A stretch of DNA of 12,034 bases from Parvularcula sp038745625 (lineage in GTDB: Bacteria; Pseudomonadota; Alphaproteobacteria; Caulobacterales; Parvularculaceae), in contig JBCDLG010000092.1 of assembly GCA_038745625.1 (NCBI GenBank), forward strand, positions 1 to 12,034, given 5' to 3'. This document shows, piece after piece, positions 1 through 5,720 of the stretch (position 1 is its first letter; every line of letters begins with the position of its first letter). Both the position numbers and the translations under genes were made by a program. The notes under the pieces are model-generated. The model was not told the DNA's origin, ran no database searches, and saw only the letters and a list, made by a program, of their open reading frames with translations.

Positions 1-1
1 C

Positions 2-586
2 ATGCGCTATGACCATTGGGCGATCCGCTGGATGTTCTTTTTCGCTGGGCTCAGCGGATGCACCATGATTGGTACAGGGATGCTCTTTTGGATGCGCGCG
101 CGGATCCGAAAAGGGATGGAGCCCGCGAGTGTTCGCGTTGTCCGGGCGCTCTCCGTCGGCATCATGCCTGGAATCATTGCCGCGAGCGGTGCGTTCCTGA
201 TTGCTAATCGCGTCTTGCCAATGGAGGCTCGTCTTGGTGGTCTTGATCGTGCTGCGTTGGAGGTTACGGTCTTCTTTGGCGTCTGGGGTCTGACGTTCGC
301 GCACGGAGCTTTACGGGGAAAGGTGGCGTGGCGAGAGGAGTGCTGGTTGATCGCAGCAATCGCTGGCCTCGCGCCTATCCTCAATTGGGTGACCACCGGC
401 GATTTTGTGGTGGGCCAAGTGCTCGCGGGGAGCGCTGCTGTTGCAGGGACTGATCTTGTCCTTATGGCGTCGTGCGGGATCGCGATCGTCGTTGCCCGTC
501 GTCTTGCCAAGACAGAACGCTATGAGCGCGGCGAAGCGCCAGCAAAGGCGGTGCTCCCACCGGGTGGGTTGGCCAGGACACCGTAG
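2..586 (+). CDS. PepSY-associated TM helix protein, C-terminal part
   Basis: This is a hydrophobic protein of 194 visible residues that is open at the window edge, so the first Met is probably internal. About five membrane segments can be seen, near residues 8-30, 49-67, 86-104, 113-130 and 138-163. A charged Arg/Lys stretch follows the first, and the tail is short, polar and Ala/Pro-rich. The aromatic Gly-rich first helix ending in Arg-Ala-Arg-Ile-Arg-Lys resembles the last part of PepSY-associated TM helix proteins. These inner-membrane proteins are often found beside TonB-dependent siderophore receptors and are linked to iron uptake. Family assignment is by recognition only. It is probably host or backbone sequence unrelated to the CRISPR genes. 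No intrinsic terminator follows the stop; a GC-rich inverted repeat at 556-568 lacks a T tract. Confidence 0.6.
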   Translation: MRYDHWAIRWMFFFAGLSGCTMIGTGMLFWMRARIRKGMEPASVRVVRALSVGIMPGIIAASGAFLIANRVLPMEARLGGLDRAALEVTVFFGVWGLTFAHGALRGKVAWREECWLIAAIAGLAPILNWVTTGDFVVGQVLAGSAAVAGTDLVLMASCGIAIVVARRLAKTERYERGEAPAKAVLPPGGLARTP

Positions 587-597
587 AGAGATGCCAG

Positions 598-690
598 ATG
601 ACAAACCCGTCCGTGGTCCGCGCCCACCAGTCTCAGCTTGCAAAGCCTGATGAAAAGAAGCGCGATCTGACCGCGAAACTGGCCAACTGA
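598..690 (+). CDS. possible 30-aa ORF, unknown
   Basis: A short ATG-to-TGA reading frame starting 11 nt after the PepSY-like stop. It is basic (Lys/Arg-rich second half) and has no recognisable domain and no clear ribosome binding site. A different frame stays open from about 650 into the small ORF ending at 884. The region could therefore be a decayed or frameshifted gene of about 90 codons rather than two separate minigenes. I do not recognise it, and it may not be expressed. Confidence 0.2.
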   Translation: MTNPSVVRAHQSQLAKPDEKKRDLTAKLAN

Positions 691-762
691 GAGGCGACGT
701 CAATGGCCCTGGCCGAACCGCCGCAATCGCAGAGGCTCTCAGGGTTCTGGAGGATTCTTGTG

Positions 763-775
763 CCGGAAGTTCCGG
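763..775. promoter_or_regulatory. 13-bp palindrome before the mobilization genes
   Basis: CCGGAA-G-TTCCGG is a perfect inverted repeat with 6-bp arms around one G. It lies two bases before the ATG at 777 and about 105 bp upstream of the MobC-like gene. Relaxosome accessory proteins often bind inverted repeats near oriT and repress their own promoter. This could be an operator or part of an origin of transfer; no nic consensus was recognised. Confidence 0.35.
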
Positions 776-776
776 G

Positions 777-884
777 ATGGTGGAGTTCTCCGAAGACGAA
801 TTAAATCGTCTTTTTCGGACCTTAGCAGATTGGGAAGAGCAGTTAAAGGATTTTGATCTTGATGCTGAGGAGTTTTTCTCATGA
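777..884 (+). CDS. small acidic 35-aa protein, unknown
   Basis: This ATG-started frame encodes 35 residues and is very acidic, with many Glu/Asp, a Trp and a C-terminal Glu-Glu-Phe-Phe-Ser. It likely folds as one amphipathic helix (residues about 5-27). Its TGA overlaps the ATG of the MobC-like gene by the ATGA arrangement, which suggests translational coupling and supports it being real. The frame extends upstream without a stop to about 650, so a longer protein using a non-ATG start is possible. No family is recognised. The context suggests an accessory to the relaxosome genes or their regulation, which is inference only. Confidence 0.35.
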   Translation: MVEFSEDELNRLFRTLADWEEQLKDFDLDAEEFFS

Positions 885-1294
885 GTGGGGGAGAGACATC
901 CAGAACAGCGTTCAAGGTCGCCTCCGCTCCCAAACCAAAGCGTCTGCCGCCGATCTCCTTCCGGGTGAATGAGGCCGAACGGGACTGGCTTCTCAAGAAA
1001 GCCGGGTCGCAGTCCCTCGGCGCCTATGCGCGGGCGAGGGTGCTCGCTGGCGCGAAGATTAAGGCGAAGAAGACGGCATCGTCACCCAAAGAGCGCGATG
1101 TGCATCTCGCGCAGGCTCTGGCGCTTCTGGGACAATCGGGTGTCGCCTCTGCCTTGGGTGCGCTGTCGGAAGCCGTAGTCCTCAGCACCGTGCCGATGAG
1201 CGAGGCCGTCGAGCATGAGATCACCATGGCTTGCCAGGACATCGCAGAGATCAAGACGCTTTTGATGATGGCGCTGCGCACCACGGAGCATTGA
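881..1294 (+). CDS. MobC-like relaxosome accessory protein (ribbon-helix-helix)
   Basis: A protein of 137 residues with a basic N-terminus rich in Lys/Pro. Residues about 24-58 contain the pattern Ile-Ser-Phe-Arg-Val-Asn-Glu-Ala-Glu-Arg followed by a helix and Gly-Ala-Tyr-Ala-Arg, typical of the ribbon-helix-helix domain of MobC-type plasmid mobilization proteins. Residues 70-135 look helical. Such proteins bind oriT and help the relaxase open the DNA. The start is supported by GAGGAG at 867-872, 8 nt before the ATG. The stop is 4 nt before the relaxase ATG, so the two genes form an operon and probably one relaxosome. The family name is inferred from pattern and neighbour; the RHH fold is more secure than the name MobC. 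Confidence 0.72.
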   Translation: MSGGETSRTAFKVASAPKPKRLPPISFRVNEAERDWLLKKAGSQSLGAYARARVLAGAKIKAKKTASSPKERDVHLAQALALLGQSGVASALGALSEAVVLSTVPMSEAVEHEITMACQDIAEIKTLLMMALRTTEH

Positions 1295-1298
1295 GGCG

Positions 1299-2786
1299 AT
1301 GATCATCGTCGCCTCACAGCGCGGAGGAGCCAAAAAGCTCGGTGAGCATCTGATGAATGCGCGCGACAACGAGCATGTGGAGCTGCACGAGATCCGCGGC
1401 TTCATCTCAAGCGATGTCATCGGGGCCTTCAAAGAGGCCCAGGCCATCAGTAAGGGGACGAAGTGCATGCAGTTCCTCTTCTCGGTCTCCTTCAACCCGC
1501 CTGAGAAAGAACATGCCAGCGTCCAGGCCTTCGAAGACGCCATTCACCGCGTTGAGGAAGCGAATGGTCTGATCGGCCAGCCGCGCGTTGTCGTCTTCCA
1601 CGAGAAAGAGGGGAGGCGGCATGCCCACTGCGTCTGGTCCCGCATCGACGCTGAGACGATGAAGGCCAAGCAGCTGTCCTTCTACAAAGAGAAGATTATG
1701 ACCGTCTCGCGGGAGCTTTACCGCGAACACGGATGGACTATGCCGAAGGGCATGATCCGAGGGCAGGAGAGGGACCCCCGCAACTTCACGCTCGCCGAAT
1801 GGCAGCAATCCAAACGCGTCGGCTTCCATGCGAGAGACCTTAAGGGCGAGATCCAAGACTGCTTGGCCGCGTCCGATAGCCGGGCCGCCTTCTGCAACGC
1901 GCTTGAAGAGCGCGGCATGCGCCTCGCCAAGGGTGATCGCCGCAGCCACGTGATCGTCACCCACCAGGGCGAGGTCCTGAGCGCCGCCCGCTATGCCGGG
2001 GTGAAGACCAAAGAGCTACGCGAGCGGTTCGGGCCGTCTACTGACCTTCCATCGATCGATGAGACCAAAGCCCAGTTCGTGAAGGAACTCACAGAGCGCT
2101 CGCGGCGTCATCTCGAGGAGGTCGCCCAGCAACACGCAAAAGCGAAGGTCCCGATCGAAGCCAAGCGTCAGAAAATGACCGACGCCCATCGCCAAGAACG
2201 CGACCTGCTCAAGGTTCAGCAAGACCAGCGCTGGCAGGAAAAGTGCCGCGAAAGATCCGAACGCTTCCGATCAGGCTGGCGAGGCCTCTGGGACCGGGTG
2301 AGCGGCGGCCACCAAAGGATCGAGCAGACGAACATCGCCGAGGCGCTAGAGGCTCAGCAACGCGATACCGAACAACGAGACCGTCTCCGCCAGGCACAGC
2401 TTCACGAACGCCAGCTGCTTCAGGACCAACTGAAGACCCTTCGAGCACTAGAAGCACGCGCCATGTTCGATGTGCACAGAGAGTTGAAAGACCTGAGGGA
2501 AGGGAAGCTAGAACAAGACCGCCAGGAACAGCGGTATGCGGAACAAAAACCACCGGCCAAACTCAAGCCTACGAGAGCCGAGCATCCGAGTATCGATGAG
2601 CGGCTGCTGCGGCCAGCCAGGCCGTTGCCAAACGAGAGAATTCAAAACCCGACAATCGAACGCGCTCACCCCAAAGACCGCCTCTCAGCACTCAGAGGAC
2701 AAAAACGGTCTCAAACCAATGACCGCCTTGCTCGACTAAGCTCAAAACAAAATCGCGGCCGCGATGGTCCGGAGTTGGGGCGGTGA
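1299..2786 (+). CDS. relaxase / mobilization nuclease
   Basis: A protein of 495 residues. The N-terminal half (about 1-250) resembles the MobA/VirD2-like relaxase domain of alphaproteobacterial plasmids. Residues 95-116 carry the metal-binding histidine motif, with H101, H108 and H110 in a Phe-His-Glu-Lys-Glu-Gly-Arg-Arg-His-Ala-His context. The C-terminal half (about 255-420) is a long, highly charged Gln/Glu/Arg-rich coiled coil, followed by a basic Pro-rich tail. Relaxases nick oriT and pilot single-stranded DNA into a recipient cell. No Tyr occurs before residue 129, so the usual N-terminal catalytic tyrosine is absent; this may be a feature of this subfamily. GGAG at 1285-1288 is a plausible ribosome binding site. 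No type IV secretion genes are visible, so the element would be mobilizable rather than self-transmissible as far as seen here. Confidence 0.82.
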   Translation: MIIVASQRGGAKKLGEHLMNARDNEHVELHEIRGFISSDVIGAFKEAQAISKGTKCMQFLFSVSFNPPEKEHASVQAFEDAIHRVEEANGLIGQPRVVVFHEKEGRRHAHCVWSRIDAETMKAKQLSFYKEKIMTVSRELYREHGWTMPKGMIRGQERDPRNFTLAEWQQSKRVGFHARDLKGEIQDCLAASDSRAAFCNALEERGMRLAKGDRRSHVIVTHQGEVLSAARYAGVKTKELRERFGPSTDLPSIDETKAQFVKELTERSRRHLEEVAQQHAKAKVPIEAKRQKMTDAHRQERDLLKVQQDQRWQEKCRERSERFRSGWRGLWDRVSGGHQRIEQTNIAEALEAQQRDTEQRDRLRQAQLHERQLLQDQLKTLRALEARAMFDVHRELKDLREGKLEQDRQEQRYAEQKPPAKLKPTRAEHPSIDERLLRPARPLPNERIQNPTIERAHPKDRLSALRGQKRSQTNDRLARLSSKQNRGRDGPELGR

Positions 2787-2826
2787 GCCTTGGGACGTGC
2801 TTTGTTGCGTATCCGGCATCGGGTCC

Positions 2827-2840
2827 TATCCAAATGGATA
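2827..2840. promoter_or_regulatory. TATCCA-AA-TGGATA inverted repeat
   Basis: A perfect 6-bp-arm inverted repeat with a 2-nt centre in the 208-bp gap between the relaxase and cas3. A further GTATCC at 2809-2814 could pair with GGATAC at 2836-2841, so three TATCC-type half sites cluster here. It may be a repressor operator or an element end. There is no T tract, so it is not an obvious terminator. Confidence 0.3.
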
Positions 2841-2948
2841 CACGACGCAGTTTGATGAGGCGAATGGGGCTGTTTAGCCGATCTCGCCCCTTTCATCGTA
2901 ACTTCAAGAAGCACCACTGAGCGCCTGCAGGTCAAGCTATCAATGGTG

Positions 2949-2959
2949 CATACAGTATG
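2949..2959. promoter_or_regulatory. CATAC-A-GTATG palindrome upstream of cas3
   Basis: An 11-bp perfect palindrome 35 nt before the cas3 ATG. Its position suits an operator overlapping or just downstream of the cas3 promoter. I could not find a convincing -35/-10 pair, so the promoter itself is not placed. The rest of 2787-2948 holds no ORF I can support. Confidence 0.3.
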
Positions 2960-2994
2960 TTCTGAGCGACTCTGTGAAAACAGAGGAAGCGCTG

Positions 2995-5292
2995 ATGTTC
3001 TACGCTCATTCGTATAAAGGTCTGGTGGAGGAGCGTTGGCAGCCCCTCAGCGAACACTTGAAAGGTGTGGCTGCCTTGGCCGGTCGTGCGACCTTCCACA
3101 GCAGTATCTGTCATACGCTGGGCCTCTTGCACGACCTAGGTAAGTATACGGAAGGCTTCCAAGCTCGACTCAGGGACGATCCCAAAAAGGTAGACCACTC
3201 GGCAGCAGGCGCGCAGCTCGCGTGTGAACGCTATGGTCTCTTGGGTCAGCTGATGGCCTACGCCCTGGCAGGGCACCATACAGGTCTTGCTAATGGGAAG
3301 CGTGTGGATGGTACCTCCCTGGCACCGCTGTTCGAAGCGAACGGAGGCCGCTTGGCGGGTGGGCACGGGGAAGCGTTGCTTGGAGCGCTCGACGATGTTT
3401 GGAAGCAGGAGATCGGTCATGAGGTTCCAGAGTTATCAGACCTCCGCAGGATTTCACTCCATCCTGTCCTTGGGCGGTTCTCTCTCCCGTTCTTCGTGCG
3501 CTATCTTCTCTCCTGCCTTGTCGATGCTGACTATGAAGACACCGGCCGGGCGGAAGCAGCGGCGTTAGGACGGCCCTATGATGACGTCCAGCGACCCAGC
3601 TTGCACCAGCTAAAAGAGGCCCTCGATGGCCACATGAATGGTTTCCCGAGAACGAAGCCCATTCATGAGTGGCGTCATGACATCTTGAGCGAAGCCAGGC
3701 GCAAGGCCTCGGCGCGGCCAGGAGTGTTCACCATGACCGTGCCGACGGGCGGGGGAAAGACGCTCAGTTCCATGAGTTTCGCGCTTGATCACGCGATCAC
3801 CCATGGCCTCGACCGTGTGATCTATGTCATCCCCTACACGAGCATCATCGAACAAAATGCCAGCGTCTTCCGAGAAGCATTCGGTGTCCATGGCGAGGCA
3901 GCCATTATTGAGCATCATTCAAACTTCGACCTGGATACGTCCCCAGACGCGGCGGCGGCGGATGATGTCGATGTGGTTCGCGACGGAGCGGATCGGGTGC
4001 GCAAGCTACGGCGGGTCATGGAGCGGTGGGATGCGCCAGTGGTGGTGACCACCACTGTACAGTTCTTTGAGAGCTTGTTTGCCAATCGACCGTCCAAACT
4101 GCGCAAGCTGCGCCGGATGACCAACAGTGTCATCATATTGGATGAGGTTCAGAGCCTGCCTCTCAAGTTGCTGCAGCCTTGCGTGGCTGCGCTGAGAGAG
4201 CTGTCTGATAGCTACGGCAGCACTGTCGTTCTGTGCACGGCGACACAGCCCGCCTTGACCGACGATGGCAGCGATAAGGGTTTCAGGGGCGGGTTCCAGG
4301 CGCCGGTGGAAATCGCGCCTGACCCTGAGGCTCTTTATGAGCGCTTCAAGCGCGTCGAGGTGCGGCGGGAGGATGAACCCCTGAGCGACGACGAACTAGG
4401 CGAGGTGCTTCGCGGTCGTGACCAGGTGCTCTGTATCGTGAACACGAAACGTCATGCCGATGCTCTTTATGAGCGCGTCGCAGACGTAGAGGGCGCCTAC
4501 TATCTGACGACCGATCTCTATCCCAGGCACCGGTCCGCGCGGCTGGCTGAGATCAGACAGGCTCTCCGAGATGGAAAGTCGTGCCGTTTGATCAGTACAA
4601 GCCTTATTGAGGCAGGCGTCGATCTCGATTTTCCTGTCGTCTACCGCGCGGAGTGCGGGATTGAGCCGCTGGCTCAGGCTGCTGGCCGATGCAACCGCGA
4701 AGGGAAGCTGGAGCGCGGCGAGGTGGTTTGGTTCCGATCTGCGGAAGAGCATGGTGATATTCACGGTAAAACGAACAACTCGATGTTCGCTGACATGGAG
4801 AGGCGCGTGAAGGCCGCCGAGGATGTGTTCCGCGATCACGCCGATCCCTTCAGCTTGTCAGCCATCAAACAATATTTCGAAGGTGTCTACTGGCGAAACA
4901 AAAAAGACCTGGGGCAGGCCATGATGGCTTTGCACCAACGCGAGATCGACAACATTCCCTTCGAAACCATCGCGCGGGCGTTCAAGTTGATCGACCAGGA
5001 GCAGAAGCCGCTGATTGTTGCGCGCGAAAGCGAGCCAAAAGAGATCGTTGAGTGCCTTCGGAACGGCTCCATCCGGGTGGGCGAAGCAGCGCGAAAGCTC
5101 GGCCCCTACAGCGTTTCCGTCTATAATAATCAGTTTGCGCATCTTGTTCGAGAAGGCCAAGGCTTGGTCGAGTTCATCAGGCCCGACCTCTATGGCGAGC
5201 AGTTCGCGCTGCTGCGGACGGAGCTCTACTCAGAGCGCCGCGGCTTGGCGGTCGACTCGATGGGACTGAATGCGGCGTGGCTAGTTCTGTAA
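2995..5292 (+). CDS. cas3: Cas3 helicase-nuclease, type I-C
   Basis: The Cas3 effector is recruited by target-bound Cascade; it nicks the displaced strand and unwinds and degrades the DNA. I chose the ATG at 2995 (765 residues) because GAGGA at 2983-2987 sits 7 nt before it. A GTG at 2974 would add seven residues but has no good ribosome binding site. The N-terminal HD nuclease domain (about 1-190) has His-Asp at 46-47 in LHDLGKY, Asp-His at 67-68 and His-His at 94-95. The SF2 helicase follows: Walker A VPTGGGKT around 249-256, the DEVQ box at 383-386, CTATQP around 414-419, SLIEAGVDLDF around 536-546 and QAAGRCNREG at 561-570. All key motifs are intact and the length is normal. Unusually for a compact I-C operon, a 428-bp gap separates it from cas5. 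Confidence 0.96.
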   Translation: MFYAHSYKGLVEERWQPLSEHLKGVAALAGRATFHSSICHTLGLLHDLGKYTEGFQARLRDDPKKVDHSAAGAQLACERYGLLGQLMAYALAGHHTGLANGKRVDGTSLAPLFEANGGRLAGGHGEALLGALDDVWKQEIGHEVPELSDLRRISLHPVLGRFSLPFFVRYLLSCLVDADYEDTGRAEAAALGRPYDDVQRPSLHQLKEALDGHMNGFPRTKPIHEWRHDILSEARRKASARPGVFTMTVPTGGGKTLSSMSFALDHAITHGLDRVIYVIPYTSIIEQNASVFREAFGVHGEAAIIEHHSNFDLDTSPDAAAADDVDVVRDGADRVRKLRRVMERWDAPVVVTTTVQFFESLFANRPSKLRKLRRMTNSVIILDEVQSLPLKLLQPCVAALRELSDSYGSTVVLCTATQPALTDDGSDKGFRGGFQAPVEIAPDPEALYERFKRVEVRREDEPLSDDELGEVLRGRDQVLCIVNTKRHADALYERVADVEGAYYLTTDLYPRHRSARLAEIRQALRDGKSCRLISTSLIEAGVDLDFPVVYRAECGIEPLAQAAGRCNREGKLERGEVVWFRSAEEHGDIHGKTNNSMFADMERRVKAAEDVFRDHADPFSLSAIKQYFEGVYWRNKKDLGQAMMALHQREIDNIPFETIARAFKLIDQEQKPLIVARESEPKEIVECLRNGSIRVGEAARKLGPYSVSVYNNQFAHLVREGQGLVEFIRPDLYGEQFALLRTELYSERRGLAVDSMGLNAAWLVL

Positions 5293-5335
5293 CGGTGCTG
5301 ATGCGGTGGACCCTTGACCAAGGCGTTCGTGACAC

Positions 5336-5368
5336 TTACCTCCTAATCGCCAATAGAAACTGAGGCAT
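5336..5368 (-). CDS. candidate CreT-like minigene (10 codons, ends AGG-AGG-stop)
   Basis: On the minus strand an ATG opens a 10-codon frame, M-P-Q-F-L-L-A-I-R-R, whose last two sense codons are tandem AGG-AGG directly before TAA. It begins 13 nt downstream of the site matched by the guide-like sequence at 5588-5609. CreT toxins of CreTA modules act by sequestering a rare tRNA through minimal ORFs with rare, often Arg, codons, so the resemblance is notable. Against it: no strong ribosome binding site precedes the ATG (only GAG at suitable distance), and AGGAGGT could instead be a Shine-Dalgarno-like sequence by chance. Function is inference from position and codons only. Confidence 0.3.
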   Translation of the reverse strand: MPQFLLAIRR

Positions 5369-5380
5369 GCGCACTCGTGC

Positions 5381-5403
5381 AAACTCACGCTTTATTGAAT
5401 GAA
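5381..5403 (-). promoter_or_regulatory. PAM-flanked target of the degenerate crRNA-like element
   Basis: Read on the minus strand, TTC at 5403-5401 (the type I-C PAM) is followed from 5400 downward by a sequence matching the guide at 5588-5609 at positions 1-5, 7-11, 13-14 and 16-22. Mismatches are at 6, 12 and 15. Similarity begins exactly at the repeat-spacer junction of the guide and exactly after the PAM in the target, and does not extend upstream in either copy. Cascade binding here would cover the putative minus-strand -10 and start site. Confidence 0.75.
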
Positions 5404-5420
5404 GGCCGTAGAAGGTTCAA
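5391..5420 (-). promoter_or_regulatory. putative minus-strand promoter under the target site
   Basis: TTGAAC (5420-5415) and AATAAA (5396-5391) are spaced by 18 nt, each matching 4 of 6 consensus positions. A transcript would start near 5384 and reach the 10-codon minigene ATG at 5368. The -10 box lies inside the guide-matched protospacer seed. The promoter is weak by sequence and is called mainly because of its position. A plus-strand promoter in the same place (TTTATT at 5391-5396) cannot be excluded. Confidence 0.3.
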
Positions 5421-5523
5421 GCGTCTCATTTCGCGCCGGGGCCGGTGTGATTGCTTGATCGAAGAGACCCATTCGTCAGCCCATTTCACCCTGTTTTGCG
5501 TTCTCGCTTTCGATTGGTACTCA

Positions 5524-5547
5524 GTGAGGACGAGATTGAAGCTATAG
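5524..5547 (+). CDS. alternative minigene GTG-AGG-ACG-AGA... (7 codons)
   Basis: A GTG followed by AGG, ACG, AGA, TTG, AAG, CTA and a TAG stop lies between the guide-matched site and the degenerate repeat, on the plus strand. Three of seven codons (AGG, AGA, CTA) are of the kind usually rare in GC-rich alphaproteobacteria, placed right after the start. No strong ribosome binding site precedes it. It is the second candidate for a CreT-like tRNA-sequestering minigene if the regulated promoter faces the plus strand. It overlaps a possible -10 of the crRNA-like element, so it may also be chance. Confidence 0.15.
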   Translation: MRTRLKL

Positions 5548-5556
5548 CCCAATCCC

Positions 5557-5621
5557 GTCGCTCCGTTTACGGGGCGTGGATACAAAAATTCACTAAAGAG
5601 TAAGTTTGCCGCGAGTTCCGC
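5557..5621 (+). ncRNA. CRISPR-resembling RNA: degenerate repeat plus guide (CreA/CreR-like)
   Basis: Positions 5557-5587 match the 31-nt array repeat at 23 positions in the same orientation without gaps. The 5' GTCG, the GGCGTGGATA block and the stem are kept. CGCTCC-G/C-GGGGCG can still pair, with one G-U wobble and an added G-C closing a TTTA loop, so changes in the stem-loop are compensated. From 5588 a spacer-like sequence matches the opposite-strand site 5400-5379 next to TTC. The guide is drawn as 34 nt by analogy to the array; the clean match covers 22 nt, after which similarity resumes only with an indel. The second repeat is too degenerate to place. TATAGC at 5543-5548 could be a -10 starting the RNA just before the repeat. 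CreA antitoxins and CreR regulators are single, decayed repeat-spacer units within cas loci that load into Cascade and silence a nearby promoter. Confidence 0.75.
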
Positions 5622-5669
5622 AGGCGGGGGAGTTTTTTTAGGCGCCCCCAACTCTTCGCCTGCAACTCG
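5612..5669 (+). other. long imperfect hairpin before cas5
   Basis: CGAGTT at 5612-5617 pairs with 5664-5669, GCAGGCGGGG at 5620-5629 with 5654-5663 (two G-U pairs), and AGTT at 5631-5634 with 5650-5653. Only a CC bulge and a single G bulge interrupt, giving about 20 base pairs around a 15-nt loop. The G-U pairs favour the plus-strand RNA. Seven T's (5633-5639) begin in the top of the stem and run into the loop; no T tract follows the hairpin, so it is not a standard terminator. It could end or process the crRNA-like transcript, or be a structured 5' leader of the cas5 operon 52 nt before the cas5 ATG. Confidence 0.55.
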
Positions 5670-5708
5670 TTCTTGCAAGTGATTGCTTTCTATTCCTAGT
5701 TCCAAATC

Positions 5709-5712
5709 AGGA
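5709..5712 (+). promoter_or_regulatory. ribosome binding site of cas5
   Basis: AGGA lies 8 nt before the cas5 ATG at 5721 and supports this start. A closer AAGGA at 5715-5719 is too near the ATG to serve well. Confidence 0.5.
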
Positions 5713-5720
5713 TCAAGGAT

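Noticed and set aside
556..568. CCCACC-G-GGTGGG as terminator of the PepSY-like gene
   Set aside because: It lies inside the coding end, has too small a loop, and no T tract follows.
2974..2994. GTG start for cas3 seven codons upstream
   Set aside because: GAGGA is well spaced for the ATG at 2995, and no ribosome binding site precedes the GTG.
5177..5335. Minus-strand 52-codon ORF starting GTG after AGGAGGT
   Set aside because: Spacing from AGGAGG to GTG is only 3 nt, most of the frame is antisense to the cas3 end, and it resembles no protein. The AGGAGG is better read as tandem Arg codons or chance.
5353..5360. ATAGAAAC, identical to the repeat end, as a further repeat remnant
   Set aside because: Only 8 bases match and the upstream part does not resemble the repeat. 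Several such 8-mers are expected by chance in a window of this size.
5301..5363. Plus-strand 20-codon ORF in the cas3-cas5 gap
   Set aside because: No good ribosome binding site, no recognisable features, and not placed downstream of the guided site.
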